DNA from: Gymnothorax reevesii
Lineage: Eukaryota > Chordata > Actinopteri > Anguilliformes > Muraenidae
Assembly: GCA_029721435.1 (NCBI GenBank)
Contig: CM056578.1
Location: forward strand, 12,400,313-12,464,312
DNA length: 64,000 nt
Reading direction: 5' to 3'
Below are positions 20,080-31,925 of this stretch, one piece after another. Positions within the stretch are counted from its first letter, which is position 1; the number at the start of each line of letters is the position of its first letter. The notes under the pieces were generated by a model, which was not told the origin of the DNA, did not search any database, and worked only from the letters and a program-made list of their open reading frames with translations. The translations under genes were made by a program, and so were the position numbers.

Positions 20080-23000
20080 TGACCAGCGCAGTAGTGACAA
20101 ATCTGTTTCTGCCTCATGTTGAAGAACATAGAGGGGAGTGCAGAGAGGAAGATCATGTGGATCCTGAAGACCTCTATATGATCGGATCGCTGCTTGGAGA
20201 GGGCGGGTTTAGCTCGGTGTACGCAGGGTTCCGCATCGACGATGGAGTTCAGGTAAGCTCTTGACCACACCATATTTCCATGAATATCCTTGACGCATCC
20301 TCTCCCCATTTACGAAAAACTGCCATTTGTCTTTTCATTTTAATTACCAGCCCTGACAAGGTGGGTCTGCTTTCAGTACTTGTGCGAGTTCGTTCGCTGC
20401 GCCAGCCATCGCTTTCACTGCACTTGGTGTTTCGCCAATAACTTTCTTGCTGTCTTCAACTTATTTCTAGTACTTTTATCACAGTTATTATTGCCCTGGG
20501 GAATTTTTTTGGCATAATCACCGATCACTTCAAAGATCAAGGTCATGACAACTGGCTACACCCCTGAAAGTGCTTCTTAACACCGTAGCTTCAAAAGTAT
20601 TTATGATAGAAAACAGAAAAAACTTGGTACCTCACAACAACTGAAGAAGCCTCAGCTTCTATTAACTTTTGGGCAAATTCCATGCAAGGTCAAGGTCACA
20701 ACAAGGTCATGACATCTGACCACACCCCTCAAAAGGCTTGTTAACACTGTAATTGTATCCCCCGAACGAAGTTCGAGGATACTATGGATTTGGCCTCGTC
20801 ACGCATCCTCGTCCGCAGAGATTTTCTTGTGAACGCTCTACAGCCCACATAAGTGCACCGATTCTTTTAAAATTTTGCAGGGACATGTATTATGGTAAGT
20901 TCACGACACCTATTGATTTTGGGCACTCTGGGGCCATCTAGGCCCAACTGGGGGGCCTTCGGGGGATACATGTGCTCCGTTGCCGAGTGCTCTAATTTCA
21001 AAAGTATTTATGATAGAAGCCTGTAGCTTTGTGTACAGCAAATGTGAAGCAGGGTAAATCTTCTCTCAACTTTGGACGTCACTCCACTCAAGGTGAAGGT
21101 CTCAGCAAAACTTTATTTCTGTTGAGGGATATATAACTTTCTTGCTATCTTGAACCCATTTAGGGCTTTAGTCAAAGTTATTATACCGCTAGGATATTGT
21201 TTTGGCATTATGACTGGTCACCTCTAAGGTCAAGGTCATGAAATCTGGCCACGCCCCTCAAAATATTTCTTAACACAATAATTTCAAAAGATTTTATGAC
21301 ACCAAGCTGGGGCTTGGTATATAGCAACTATAGAACAAGGCTCGGCTTCTATCAACTTTTCGGCAAATTCCGTTCATGATCATACTTTTATGTATGATTA
21401 AGTATGATTCATACTTTTAAATGTGTTTTTAGAGGCCAGGCAATTCAGTTTGCTTCACGAAGACAAAAACTTTTAAGATTAAAAGAACAAAATCTTAAAA
21501 AAGAAATTGAGATTCTCACATCAATACTGGATAGCTCACAAGCAACTTGCGATGTAACTGACAAATTGGACCGAAAGCAAAAAGAATTGGAACAATTAAT
21601 TTGTGACAGGTCAACTATAATGCACTATAATAACAAAGCAAAATGGATGGAGAAGGGAGGGAAATGCAATAAACTATTTTTAAGCCTCCAATATAGAAAT
21701 ACAGCAAAGAAAAATATACAGAAATTAAAAAGGATTGATGGGACGATTCTCATCTCTCCTACAGATATTCTGAATGAGGAAGAGAGATATTTTACAGAGA
21801 TATTCTCCCCCCAGTTATCAGCTGTTTCACTATGTAATACTGATAGTAATTCATTTTTCCCTCAAAATCAAGTTAAATTATCAGAGGAACAGAAAGCAAC
21901 ATGCGAGGGGCTAATTACAGAAACTGAGCTTTACAATTCAATCATGTCCTTTCAGCGGGGGAAATCGCCAGGGTTAGATGGTATCCCAATAGAAGTCTAT
22001 CAAACGTTTTATGAACAGATTAAAAACCCCCTGCTCACATGTTTTAATTTTTCATATGATCAAGGTATTCTCACCGGGACTCACCGGGAAGTGTAATTTC
22101 TCTGCTCTTAAAACAAGAAGCTAGCGGCCACTATAAAGATCCGGTCCACTTAAAAAACTGGAGGCCACTCACTCTTCAGTGCTATGATGCGAAAATATTA
22201 GCAAAATGTATAGCATTGCGTATAAAGAATGTCCTGCATGATATTATACATCATGACCAGTCTGGTTTTATACAAGGTAGAAATATTTCAAATAATATAA
22301 GACAATTACTTGAAATTATAGAATATTATGATAAAATAAAGAAACCAGGTTTGATTTTTATAGCAGACCTTGAGAAAGCCTTTGATAAAATCAGATGGGA
22401 TTTCATCTACCAATGTTTAGAATTTTTTAACTTTGGTAAATCTTTAATACAGTGGGTTAAAGTAATGTATCATAATTCCGCCTCCAAAATTATAAATAAT
22501 GGTTCTCTCTCAAACCCCATTATATTCTCTTGGGGAGTAAAACAGGGCTGCCCGTTATCACCGTATCTGTTTATTATGGCAATAGAAGTACTTGCTATAA
22601 AAATACGAGCAAACAATAATATCAAAGGTCTAGAAATGCCAGATCTAAATACAAAAATTTCAATGTATGCCGATGATACCATTTTTTTACTGAATTCTGA
22701 TTATGAAACACTTCAGTGTCTTACAAAAGACCTGGATGAATACTCAAAACAATCTGGGCTGAACCCTAATTACGAAAAATGTCAAATACTGAGACTTGGT
22801 TCCTTGAAAAATAAAAATTTCACTCATCCATGCAATCTACCACTTCACTGGACAGATGGACCGGTCAATGTTCTCGGTATACACATTCCAGAAAATATTA
22901 GTGAAATTTCAACAGTTAATTTCAATAATAAACTGAGTAAAATTGAAAAAAATCTTCTCCCATGGAAAGGGAAACATTTGACCATTTATGGCAAAATAAC

Positions 23001-26000
23001 TCTGATTAATTCATTAATTGTATCCCAGTTTACATATTTATTCATGGCATTACCAACTCCTAAAGAATCATTTTTCAAAATTTATGAACAGAAGATATTT
23101 AAATTTATATGGAATGACAAACCTGATAAAATTAAACGTGTGTATTTCTACAATGATTATGTATCTGGTGGCCTAAAATTATTAAATTTAAAAGCTTTAA
23201 ATCTTTCACTGAAGGCCTCATTCCAAAATTCTATTTCAATTCAAACTGGTTTTCCAGTAAGTTACTTAAAAGTGTCCATCCTATGTTTGAAAAAGGATTC
23301 TTCCCATTCCTGCAGATTAAACCTGTGCATATTAAGTTAATTACTGACATGTTGTTTAGCGTTTCCACCTTTCTGGAAGAAGCTCTACAGAGTTGGTTGC
23401 AATTTCAGTTTCATCCACCAGAAAATACAGAACAAGTTCTACAACAAATAATATGGTTAAATTCCAATATACTTGTTGATAGAAAAATGATTTTCTGGAA
23501 ACGCATGTTCGATAACGGAATTATTTTTTTAAAGGATATAGTGAATGAGGAAAATAAAATTATGTCCTACAGACAATTAACTAGTTTTTATGGAACTGTC
23601 TGCACACTGCAACAATATAATCAACTTATTGGAGCTTTACCAAATACTTGGAAATCAAAAATTATTAAAAGACCAGGAGGACATCTAGTCTGTCTGCCTC
23701 AAATGAAAATGGTACAATGGTTAAAGAAAATAAAGATTAATAAACATATATACACATTTTACTTAAGAATAAAGAATTTAGTTGCGACACCATATAGAAT
23801 TCTAGATAGTTGGGAAAACTTGTTAGACACACCAGTTCCATGGAATAAAGTCTCCAAAATTCTTTACAATTCATCACTTGATCCGAAGATAAGATATTTT
23901 CAAGATAAGCTAATATATAAGTTTCTAGCAACAAAAAAGATGCTAAATATCTGGGGAATTGAGCCGTCACCCCTCTGTCGATTCTGTCAAGAGGAAGCGG
24001 AGTCAGTAGTCCATTTGTTTTGGTACTGTCCTGTAACAGCCCTTTTTTGGATAAAGGTGCAAAATTGGATATCTCAGTATAATAGTATACAACTAGATTT
24101 ATTTAAGGTATTACTGGGTGATGTAACTAAAGAAAAACATCAAATATGTAATATAATTGTATATCTTGCAAAAATATTTATTTTCAGGTTGACATCTGTT
24201 GGGGAGTTAAGACTTGAGAGATTCAAGAATTTTGTCATGTATTACAGTAGAATTGAGTGTGCGATGGCCTATGAGACGGGTCTTGTAATTTATGCCAAAA
24301 GATGGGATAAAATTCGGGAGGCTGAAGGTTGGGAATAACAAAGAGATGGAATGGATGAGCAAATAGTTACAAATGCCAAAAATATAAAACTCTGTGAATG
24401 TAATCTTTATTGTATTGTATTTTATTTTAGTTTTTTTTATTTTATTTTATTTTATTTTTTGTTTTTCATGGGTGTGTTTTGTTGGGTGATGGTAGGAGGA
24501 TTCATACTTAATTATATAACTGATTTAATGAATAAAGTTGTCCTCCAAAGTGGGGGGGTGGTGGCGGGATAGAAAAAAAAAAAAAAAAAAAAAATTCCGT
24601 TCATGATCAAGGTCACAGTCACTAGTAGCACCTAAGATCCGAGAAAGTGCACCTTTTTCCGAGAAATTCCGACAAAAATGTAGTTGTAGAATACACCAAG
24701 GTTTACTGAATATTTGAGGCCAAGTCAGTAAAACTCAGAAAAATTTAACCGAGGTGTCCCGAAGTCTGTCCGTTTTACATAACTTTTGACAACACCTCGA
24801 TTTTCACTTTCTCTCAAGGTGCCCTCTTTTAAAAATGACATCATGTATCTGATTTGTTTGTGATTTGGTACTTTTGCAGATTGAATATATTCTGAATACT
24901 GAACAAGTGTTTTTATTGTTCTTAATATAATGGCGGTGGTCTGCCCTTTGCCAGTTCCTGTATGCAGCACAGGCACAGCAGTCTGAACTACAGTACTGAC
25001 CATTCCAAAGTTCCCATGAAATTTGGCAAATATTAATGTTTTTTCATAGATCTGGAAATTTTGCAGTGGCTGAAAAAATTGTAATAGTTTGCTTGAAAAA
25101 TTTGGTAGCCAAAAAAAATTAAGGAAAATTCGCAGGATGAATTATCACTGAATATTCGGCGAATTTCTGATTGGGGAAATTTGGAATGGCCAGAACTGTA
25201 AGCCAGTACTTCCTTCAGACTGCATCTAGGCCCTGACTTATCAGCACTGCCTGTTCAACGAGGTGCAGTGTAATTAATTTGCTTAATTAATTGGTGCTTG
25301 GACTTCAGTGCCGGAGGAAGGTCTTTAATGAGGCATGTGTTTAGACGGTCTTTGCTCACACCAGAAAAAAGGAGGTGTAGAGGCCTAGCAGACAAACTTC
25401 GGCCTATTTTGGGAAAATTTTTCCGAGGTTAACAGAGTTGGTCTCAAATATTCAGTAAACCTTGGTGTATTCTAAGTTTTTACGGGAATTTCTTGGAAAA
25501 AGGTTCACTTTCTCGGCTTTTGGGTGCTACTAGTGAGTGAAGTCATGGTCATGGATGTACTCAAATCAAACTTCTTGTTCACACAATGTTTTTATATGTT
25601 TGATTATTCTTCGTCAAATTTACTCATGTGTCTCAAGGGCAGGTGGAATGGAGGGGCTGCTGTGTTTTTGCAGTGTCCCACAACCACTTTTCTAGTTTTA
25701 TTTGATGACATGAGACATGCATGAGACAAATAAGTTTCTGACTCTGTTGAACTTTTATTATTGTTTAGAATAAGAACTTATGTTGCCTCCATTCTTGCTT
25801 TGCTTTCTTTTCCAAGTTATACTTTACAACTCTAAAATATAAAAAAAAGTTGTATGAATTTTATATTAGAGAAATTCATGGAATAAGATTTGTGCTGTAA
25901 AAAGAGTGTCTCAAAATTTTGTTGCATTTCTCATCATAATGTTGCTTTTATCAGGTCGCCCTGAAATTTGTCGACAAACAGGAGGAGGAGGAACTTGTTG

Positions 26001-29000
26001 TGAGTACTGTGCATCATTTGTCAAACTCTGAATTGTTTACTACCCACCGTTTTAGGATATTAGATGGTAGTTATCACCTCTTTATTAGCTTTGATTTTGT
26101 GAAAATCAAAAGATGTTTTAGTTTGGTATCCTGAGGCTGTGCTCCATAACATAAACCGTCCCGCCCAATCACCGACAAGAGTTGTCAGTTATGGAAGCAT
26201 GGGAAGGAGGGAACTATGGCAGAGGCGGGTTACCTCTGTTTCATTTGAGTTCGAATGTCAACAGAAGTGAAAGTAAACCAACTTGCATTGTGCACCTTTA
26301 ACTGTCACCTGCAATTTCTCACATTCAGCCCGGATTGGTATACCACATTTCAAATGCTCACTGCTCCCATATACAATAGTTCTACTACACATGCATGGTC
26401 TAATTGGAAAGAAAAGACATAGAGGTTTTCAATGAAATGCCTCATGAAATGTTGTAACCTACTGTCAGAGAGTTATTGAGACTAGAATAACGAGATATAT
26501 TTCTGCTTGCGTCATACAAGTTTGAACAGGACTTTGCCAATTAATTTGGGCGTATGGGGTGAATTTTCAGAGGCCACTAGGCCATGGCCACAGGCCTCAT
26601 GCATTTGTGGTCAAAAGTTGATCCCAAAGGAATGAAAAATGAATATTTTACAGATTTATTTGTAAATGTATGTCCATGCGTTTGCCTGTATTGGTGGTTG
26701 AGGATTTAAGTCATAGTTTACAAATGAAGGTTGATTTGCTTGAAAATTTTGTAGGGCCCAGTGACAGTAAATAAGTGAACCCTGCTGTTCCTTATAGCAT
26801 CTTCTTGACTACAGCCAGATTATGCCCTGTCTTACCAAATTTACTTCATCTCTCTGCAGCCGGGACAGAGGGCTGAAGATCCAGTGGAAGTGCAGCTCAT
26901 GAGTCTAGTCAACCGAAATGGGGGCCATTGGAACATCTTGAAATTGTACGAGTGTTTCAACAAACCAGACCAATATGTCATGGTGCTGGAGCGGCCAGAC
27001 CAGTGCATGGACCTCCCAGACTTCGTGAAGTCCCAAAATGGCCGACTGAACGAGCAAATGGCAAAAGTTGTGACGATACAACTGCTGTTGGCACTTGAGC
27101 ACTGCCAGGAGAGTGGTGTTTTCCATCGGGACGTGAAACCAGAAAATGTCCTGATTGAGAAAAATACGCTTCGTGCCATCTTAATCGATTTTGGGTGCGG
27201 GGATCTGTGGAGGGATACTCCATACACCACGTATGCAGGTCAGTGAGAGGATTGCTTTGGACCTTTTCAAGCATTTGGAAGAGTGTTAATACTGACTGTC
27301 TTAAGGGCACTGGAAGTTCGTTCTGTGTCTCAGTGGAACATTGAGTGTGCCAATCTAACCAGGTCCTTCCACTTATATAGGTTGTTCAATGACTTACTCA
27401 AATGGTTTTTCAAGGTTTTTTTGACACTTGTATCTGTTGCTCTTTCAGGTACGGCGTTGTTTGCACCTCCCGAGTGGTTTACAAAGGGGACGTACCATGC
27501 TGGCCCCGCCACTGTGTGGTCCTTAGGGGTCACGCTCTTTGAGCTTGTGTGTGGTTTCCTGCCATTTAAAATCGATGACTTGCTGGTTGGCAGGATTATG
27601 CTCCAGTTCCCCCCAGGACTGTCCACTGGTGAGACTTGACTTTTCTCTCATTACGTACCTGATACAAATTTCTACTGTCTTCACCATCCAATCATATTTT
27701 TGCTTCAGATTCTTTTACCTCCCCTGTCCAATCATATACAGTACCTGTCAAAAGTTTGACCGCACCCACATTTTTCTTACAATGTATTTTAAATAAAGAA
27801 ATAAGCAGCCTTTAATTTGCAAAAAAAAAGGTCTAATTCTTAAATCCATCTAACTAACCACTATTTGTTGTCATATTTGCCGCACATTTCACTTTTAAAA
27901 AAATTTTTTTTAAACAAGGGCAGTCATATGACTATCGCAAATTTGTACGGCTGCAAGGCTGTCTAACTTCCCAAAGACAAGCTGCACTTGAGGTGGCTTT
28001 TCATCAACCTTTTCGCCCAATAAGTCCCAAAACCGCTTGACTTTAATTCGGCTGTTGGAAAATAGGAGTTTATTTGTCTGTTGACTTTGCAAAATGTGGC
28101 TTCTTTGAGAATTGCAAAATTTAACACACTATTCAAACAAGTAAATTATTCTCTTTTCACTTCTGACTGTTCACCTTTTACAAGATTCCATTTGAGACTA
28201 TATATAGAAGTTAAGCTGTTTAAATTTCTCTCAGAACAGAGTGCTGTGACATTTGCAAAGTGTGTCCAAACTTTTGACAGACCCTGTCCATCTCTTTTTG
28301 CCATCAACAGACCTCATGCACTTTATCAGCTGGTGCTTGGTACCCAGCGTGGAGGGCAGGGCCACACTGGCAGAGCTCCTGCCTCATCGTTGGTTCGACT
28401 CCATCAGTCAGACCCAAGGTTGCCATTATTTTCTGTGTTGTGCAGACATGCTGGACTGATGAAACTCATGGCCTGTCAAACTTTTCTCTGGCCCTGTGTG
28501 ACCTGACCTTGACAATCTCTTCTAGTGACCACAACAGGGCAGGAGAGGGAGAGCCGGCAAGAGGAGGAATCAGGCTGCAGTAGCTCTTCCAGTTCAGAAG
28601 TTAGTGAGGGCGAGTCAGTTGAAGTTGAAGAGCTGCATAGACGTGTGTGGGAGAGTCAGGACTCCTCTAGCTCACGCCTGTCACGAGTAAGGAGAGGAGT
28701 AGAAGACAGTGAGGGGGACAGGCAAGCCAATAGAGGAGAGGACTTGAAAGAACATGGCCACAGCGCCCGCGTGCCTGAGGTTTTTGCGCTTCCAGACCTT
28801 TGTGGTATGTGGAGAAGAACAGTACAGCCCTCTACGTCCTTAGTGGAGCCGGTGGAGGACAGGGCTGTGCCTGATCAGCAGAGAGTTCAACACTGGCTCC
28901 ACCCCATCTGCGCAGCACCAGGTACTTCTGTGTTAAGCTCTTTCTTTTACTGCTCTTACTCTTTTAAAGGTATGACAGAATGCATTCTGCTACAGCGCAT

Positions 29001-29186
29001 CAGTGTGTGTACAGTGTCGGTGCCCTGTGCAGTGATATGATCAGCGCTGATCTGGATTTTGTTCCTCTGTTCTCTCTCTGCCCAGAATCCAGCTACATCC
29101 CAGATAATGGCAGTGGCGTCTCTGCATTTGGGGCCAGTGGGGCCAGGCCCCACCAGATGTCGCTGTGGAGCAATATGCTGCCGTGA
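20080..29186 (+). CDS. Pim-like Ser/Thr protein kinase unit P2 with Ser/Glu-rich tail (exons joined)
   Basis: Seven exons with GT-AG borders and matching phases: 20080-20252, 25955-25999, 26860-27238, 27449-27628, 28311-28418, 28526-28921, 29086-29186; stop TGA 29184-29186; 1382 nt, about 459 residues. Exons 1, 2, 3 and 5 have exactly the lengths of the P1 exons. Motifs: GEGGFSSVYAG, VALKFVDK, LERPDQCMDL, HRDVKPEN, DFGCGD, APPEWF, VWSLGVTLFELVCGFLPF, RATLAELLPHRW. Exon 6 adds an acidic serine-rich stretch (residues EEESGCSSSSSSEVSEGES) and ends VQHWLHPICAAPG, echoing the end of P1 exon 5. Exon 7 ends SLWSNMLP. AATAAA hexamers occur at 29492 and 29664. No ATG precedes exon 1; its acceptor is only 97 bp from the last P1 exon, so it may be the second domain of a P1-P2 protein. 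Intron 1 holds a LINE, intron 4 a Tc1-type MITE. Confidence 0.82.
20340..21364. repeat. Degenerate tandem repeat in P2 intron 1
   Basis: Imperfect units built around AAGGTCAAGGTCATGACATC, then CACRCCCCTCAAAA, CTTAACAC and TTTCAAAAGTATTTATGAT, seen near 20530-20610, 20685-20755 (continued at 21000) and 21225-21300. The last unit resumes after the LINE at 24592. A separate short element (20754-20970) with inverted ends GTATCCCCCGAAC / TTCGGGGGATAC interrupts it. Confidence 0.5.
21383..24591 (+). mobile_element. 5'-truncated L1/Tx1-type LINE
   Basis: An 18-bp direct repeat flanks the insertion (21365-21382 and 24592-24609, AAATTCCGTTCATGATCA). The 3' end is a T/TTTTA-rich UTR followed by poly(A) (24573-24591). 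This is the mark of target-primed reverse transcription. The element is 3.2 kb and lacks the endonuclease and ORF1. It lies in the first intron of the P2 kinase unit, in the same orientation. Confidence 0.9.
21404..24338 (+). pseudogene. LINE ORF2 reverse transcriptase, frameshifted
   Basis: Three consecutive frames (21404-22096, about 22090-23340, 23283-24338) together cover reverse transcriptase to the C-terminus. Visible: KSPGLDGIPIEVY (fingers), NWRPLTLQCYDAKILAK, QSGFIQGRNI, DLEKAFDKIRWDFI, GVKQGCPLSPYLF, catalytic YADD at about 22666-22677, thumb LPWKGKHLTIYGKITLINS, and a C-terminal CRFC-x8-H-x4-C zinc motif at about 23975-24030. Overall style is L1 superclade, likely Tx1-like. Two frameshifts make it inactive; no endonuclease domain is present because of the 5' truncation. 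Confidence 0.85.
24619..25536. mobile_element. Foldback/MITE element with about 120-bp TIRs
   Basis: The left end TCACTAGTAGCACC (24619) and right end GGTGCTACTAGTGA (25523-25536) are exact complements. The inverted match continues inward through ACACCAAGGTTTACTGAATATTTGAG-type sequence (24691-24720 versus about 25445-25475). The 0.7-kb middle has no recognisable ORF. It lies in P2 intron 1 just after the LINE. Confidence 0.75.
27739..28285. mobile_element. Tc1-type MITE in P2 intron 4
   Basis: Begins after TA with CAGTACCTGTCAAAAGTTTG and ends with CAAACTTTTGACAGACCCTG, complementary ends of a well-known fish Tc1 family (CAGTACCAGTCAAAAGTTTG type). 547 bp, no transposase. The right end lies 25 bp before the acceptor of P2 exon 5. 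Confidence 0.75.
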
Positions 29187-29649
29187 ATTAATTGTAACAG
29201 AATCTGCCTTTGTCGCAAATGTAATTATATAACGATCGATTCTTATAAAAAGACAATTCTGTTTCATATATTTGTGTGTGTGTGTTTATATAAATATAGT
29301 CAAAGATATTTGTCAGAATGCTGACAGGCTTAGTTGTCAAAGCCTATTCCTCTCAAAGCACCTGAAAATGGGGCCGGCTCTCTGGCGCTTCTTTAAGTAA
29401 TTAACCGCTGAAATCTCAGTGCGCATGTCCAACACGGTCTCAATAGATCGCTGTGGGGCACAATCACGACGGCCCCACGCTGAGACCATCCAATAAAAAT
29501 TTTGGGATGACTTGCCGTCAGTATGTAATGTGCAGTAGTTCAACCACAGCTAGCTTGATTGGCTATTTATGTTACTTACCAACTTACCAATGCGAAATAA
29601 TGAACAAAGTAGACTTTTCAATCAAAGTAAAATTTAGCACTTGCCACTT

Positions 29650-30560
29650 GAGCAAAAATTAGAAATAAAACGTTTAGGACCTCACCAGCCAGCAGATTTT
29701 GACATCATCCAAGCTGGAAAGGGCGAACCCGCTCCCTCACCCCCGAGTGCAGTTTTTGCAGTTTTTTTACCTGCTGATGCCAGAAGTGGACATTCTATAA
29801 CACACTGCAAAAACGAAACATTAATGCAGCTACGATCAACCGCGTCATGGCGAGCTTCTCGAGTAGGCGTGGGCTGATTTAGAGAGAAAGTGGATGATAT
29901 TGCACAAGCGAGAGAGACGGCTCATACGAAACGAAGGAAAAAAACACTCCTGCTGTTATGAGGAGGCTTGTGATACTGTGTCAGTTCAGCTGGAGGTGAG
30001 ATATCACAAGAGTGATCACCTTATAGCCGCAAAGCTTGTGGACTGCACACTTTTCAGTAAGTTCAGCGATTCTTTTTCAAGTGCTGAATTTGAATGTGCT
30101 ATCAAAATGTGGCCAATTCGAAATAAAATTAAGCTCGAAACTGAACTGAAATCACTGTACAGTCACTCAGAGTTGCTCGCAGGGAATACTCTGTCACTGC
30201 TGCAGTTGATTTATGACATCAAACTCCAGGATGCCTTACCTGAGACTATGTCACTGCTAGAAATCATCACAAAACCAATGACCACTGCTGAGTCGGAGAG
30301 AGAAACTTTTCAAAATTAAAAAATAATCAAAAAATTTACAAGAACACAATGGGGCAGCAGAGGTTAAATGCACTGGCTATGCTGTCCATTGAAAATGAAT
30401 TCATCCATGGATTACGGGACTTTGACAGAAGGGTCATTGAGAAGTTCTCAGATGAAAGATCGACGTGCATCTTTTCCTTTCAAGAAAGAGTGACCATTTT
30501 TATTAACCCATTAATAAAGGTTGAAACCTTTCACACAAACCCCATTTTATATTAACCCCG
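29650..30560 (+). pseudogene. hAT-family transposase relic (dimerisation domain)
   Basis: Two frames (29894-30319 and 30349-30555) carry the C-terminal hAT dimerisation signature: TTAESERETFQN, then after a frameshift MGQQRLNALAMLSIENEF. The piece before it (RLGPHQPADFDI, about 29671-29706) resembles the zinc-finger end of ZMYM/TTF-type hAT proteins, but the whole catalytic middle is missing. This is a decayed, internally deleted copy without function. Confidence 0.6.
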
Positions 30561-31925
30561 TTTATATAAAATTGCATTTCTAGTATGTGGCTCATTTAAT
30601 ATTGAGCAAATATGGGTTGTAGGCAGAGTCACAGAAAAGTCAGAGGCTACGTATAACTGGTCTGTTGTGCCCCACTGGACTGTTCATGCCAGAGACACCA
30701 CTGGTTAATGGGCAAAGACAGTCTCATGTCCTGGAGTACGCAGGGAATTGGGTGACAGGGTATGTTCCTCTCTGACACTGTTCATCCTGACTGGCCCTAA
30801 AGTATAACCTTATTTAATTGGTCAGCGGTTTTTCTGATTGTGCATTCCTGCCCAGCTATTTTCATAGTAATATAACTACAATGAATGCAACGCTCCCCCA
30901 ATGCCACAACAGACCACAATGCAAAATGTAAGAAAACCATAACTATTATGACTACAATCTGGTATATGGAGAGTTGATGACTATATGTCTGATGGAGTAA
31001 GAACTTCAGTTTTTCACTAAATTCTAGTCTTTTTCCTTCAGAATTCCAGAAAATGGTCGCTTGGATGCGCCACCTGGCCTTGCTGTCTCCATCCAGGACC
31101 ACGTGCAAAATTTCAATCAAGGCTCAGAGAGATTTGTGTTGAGGCAAAATTTGGCAATTGAAAATTAAGCAGCTTGCTCACAGTAAGTGTAGGGGGCATT
31201 TTTTTATGAAGGGGTGATGGCAAAATTAGATATATCCTGTAAGGCCAGACCAAGTTAATTTTTTGAAGTACGGATTTTTTTTTTTTTTTTTTTTCAAAAT
31301 TTCTAGGGTTGATTGCTCAGAAGAAAATGCAAAAAAAAAGACACAAAATGGTGGATTTATGAATACAGCACAAAGAGTCCAAAGACGATTGGCAAACAAC
31401 AAACAAATGTTCATGTAATCATTCTTAAAGTGGTTTGTTTAGCTGTGAACTGGGCGGTTTTGATTCAGTTTCAAACCTTTTTGTGTTAAATCATGAAGAT
31501 TGATGGCGGTCGGAGTTTATCGTGTTAAATGCCATTTCTTATGCCAATTTCAAATAAAGAAGACATCAGACAAGAAGAAAGAACCGCCAATCCAAAACCT
31601 GAATCACTTTTATCGAATAAACTGTCATTGAAGACGTTGTGATATGCAAGGTACATCTACGGCCTCTCCGACAACTGGGCTGTTAGTCGTCATCGGCATA
31701 CGCCTCCTACTTGTGCCCTGATGCATCTGGAATCATCGAAGCCCAACGGTGCCTGAAGCCTTAAAATATGTCGCTGTGGAGCAATATGGAGCCTTGCAAA
31801 TAGCTGGTGGTTGGTGATTGGCTATTTGGCTTTCATCTTTATTTCTGCTGTCTTTTCCTAATTGCATGCGGGGCTCTGCCGTCCCATGTCCATTGCTGGC
31901 TAACATTACAAAAAATATGTATATA
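30561..31925. other. Unassigned sequence with a copy of the P2 last-exon motif
   Basis: No gene or terminal repeats seen. It contains a poly-T run (31267-31294). A 21-bp exact copy (31768-31788) of part of the last P2 exon (29157-29177) lies here. Confidence 0.4.

Noticed and set aside
20049..20105. ATG at 20049 as start of the P2 kinase
   Set aside because: It is in another frame and reaches TGA before the glycine loop; the P1 copy has AAG at this place.
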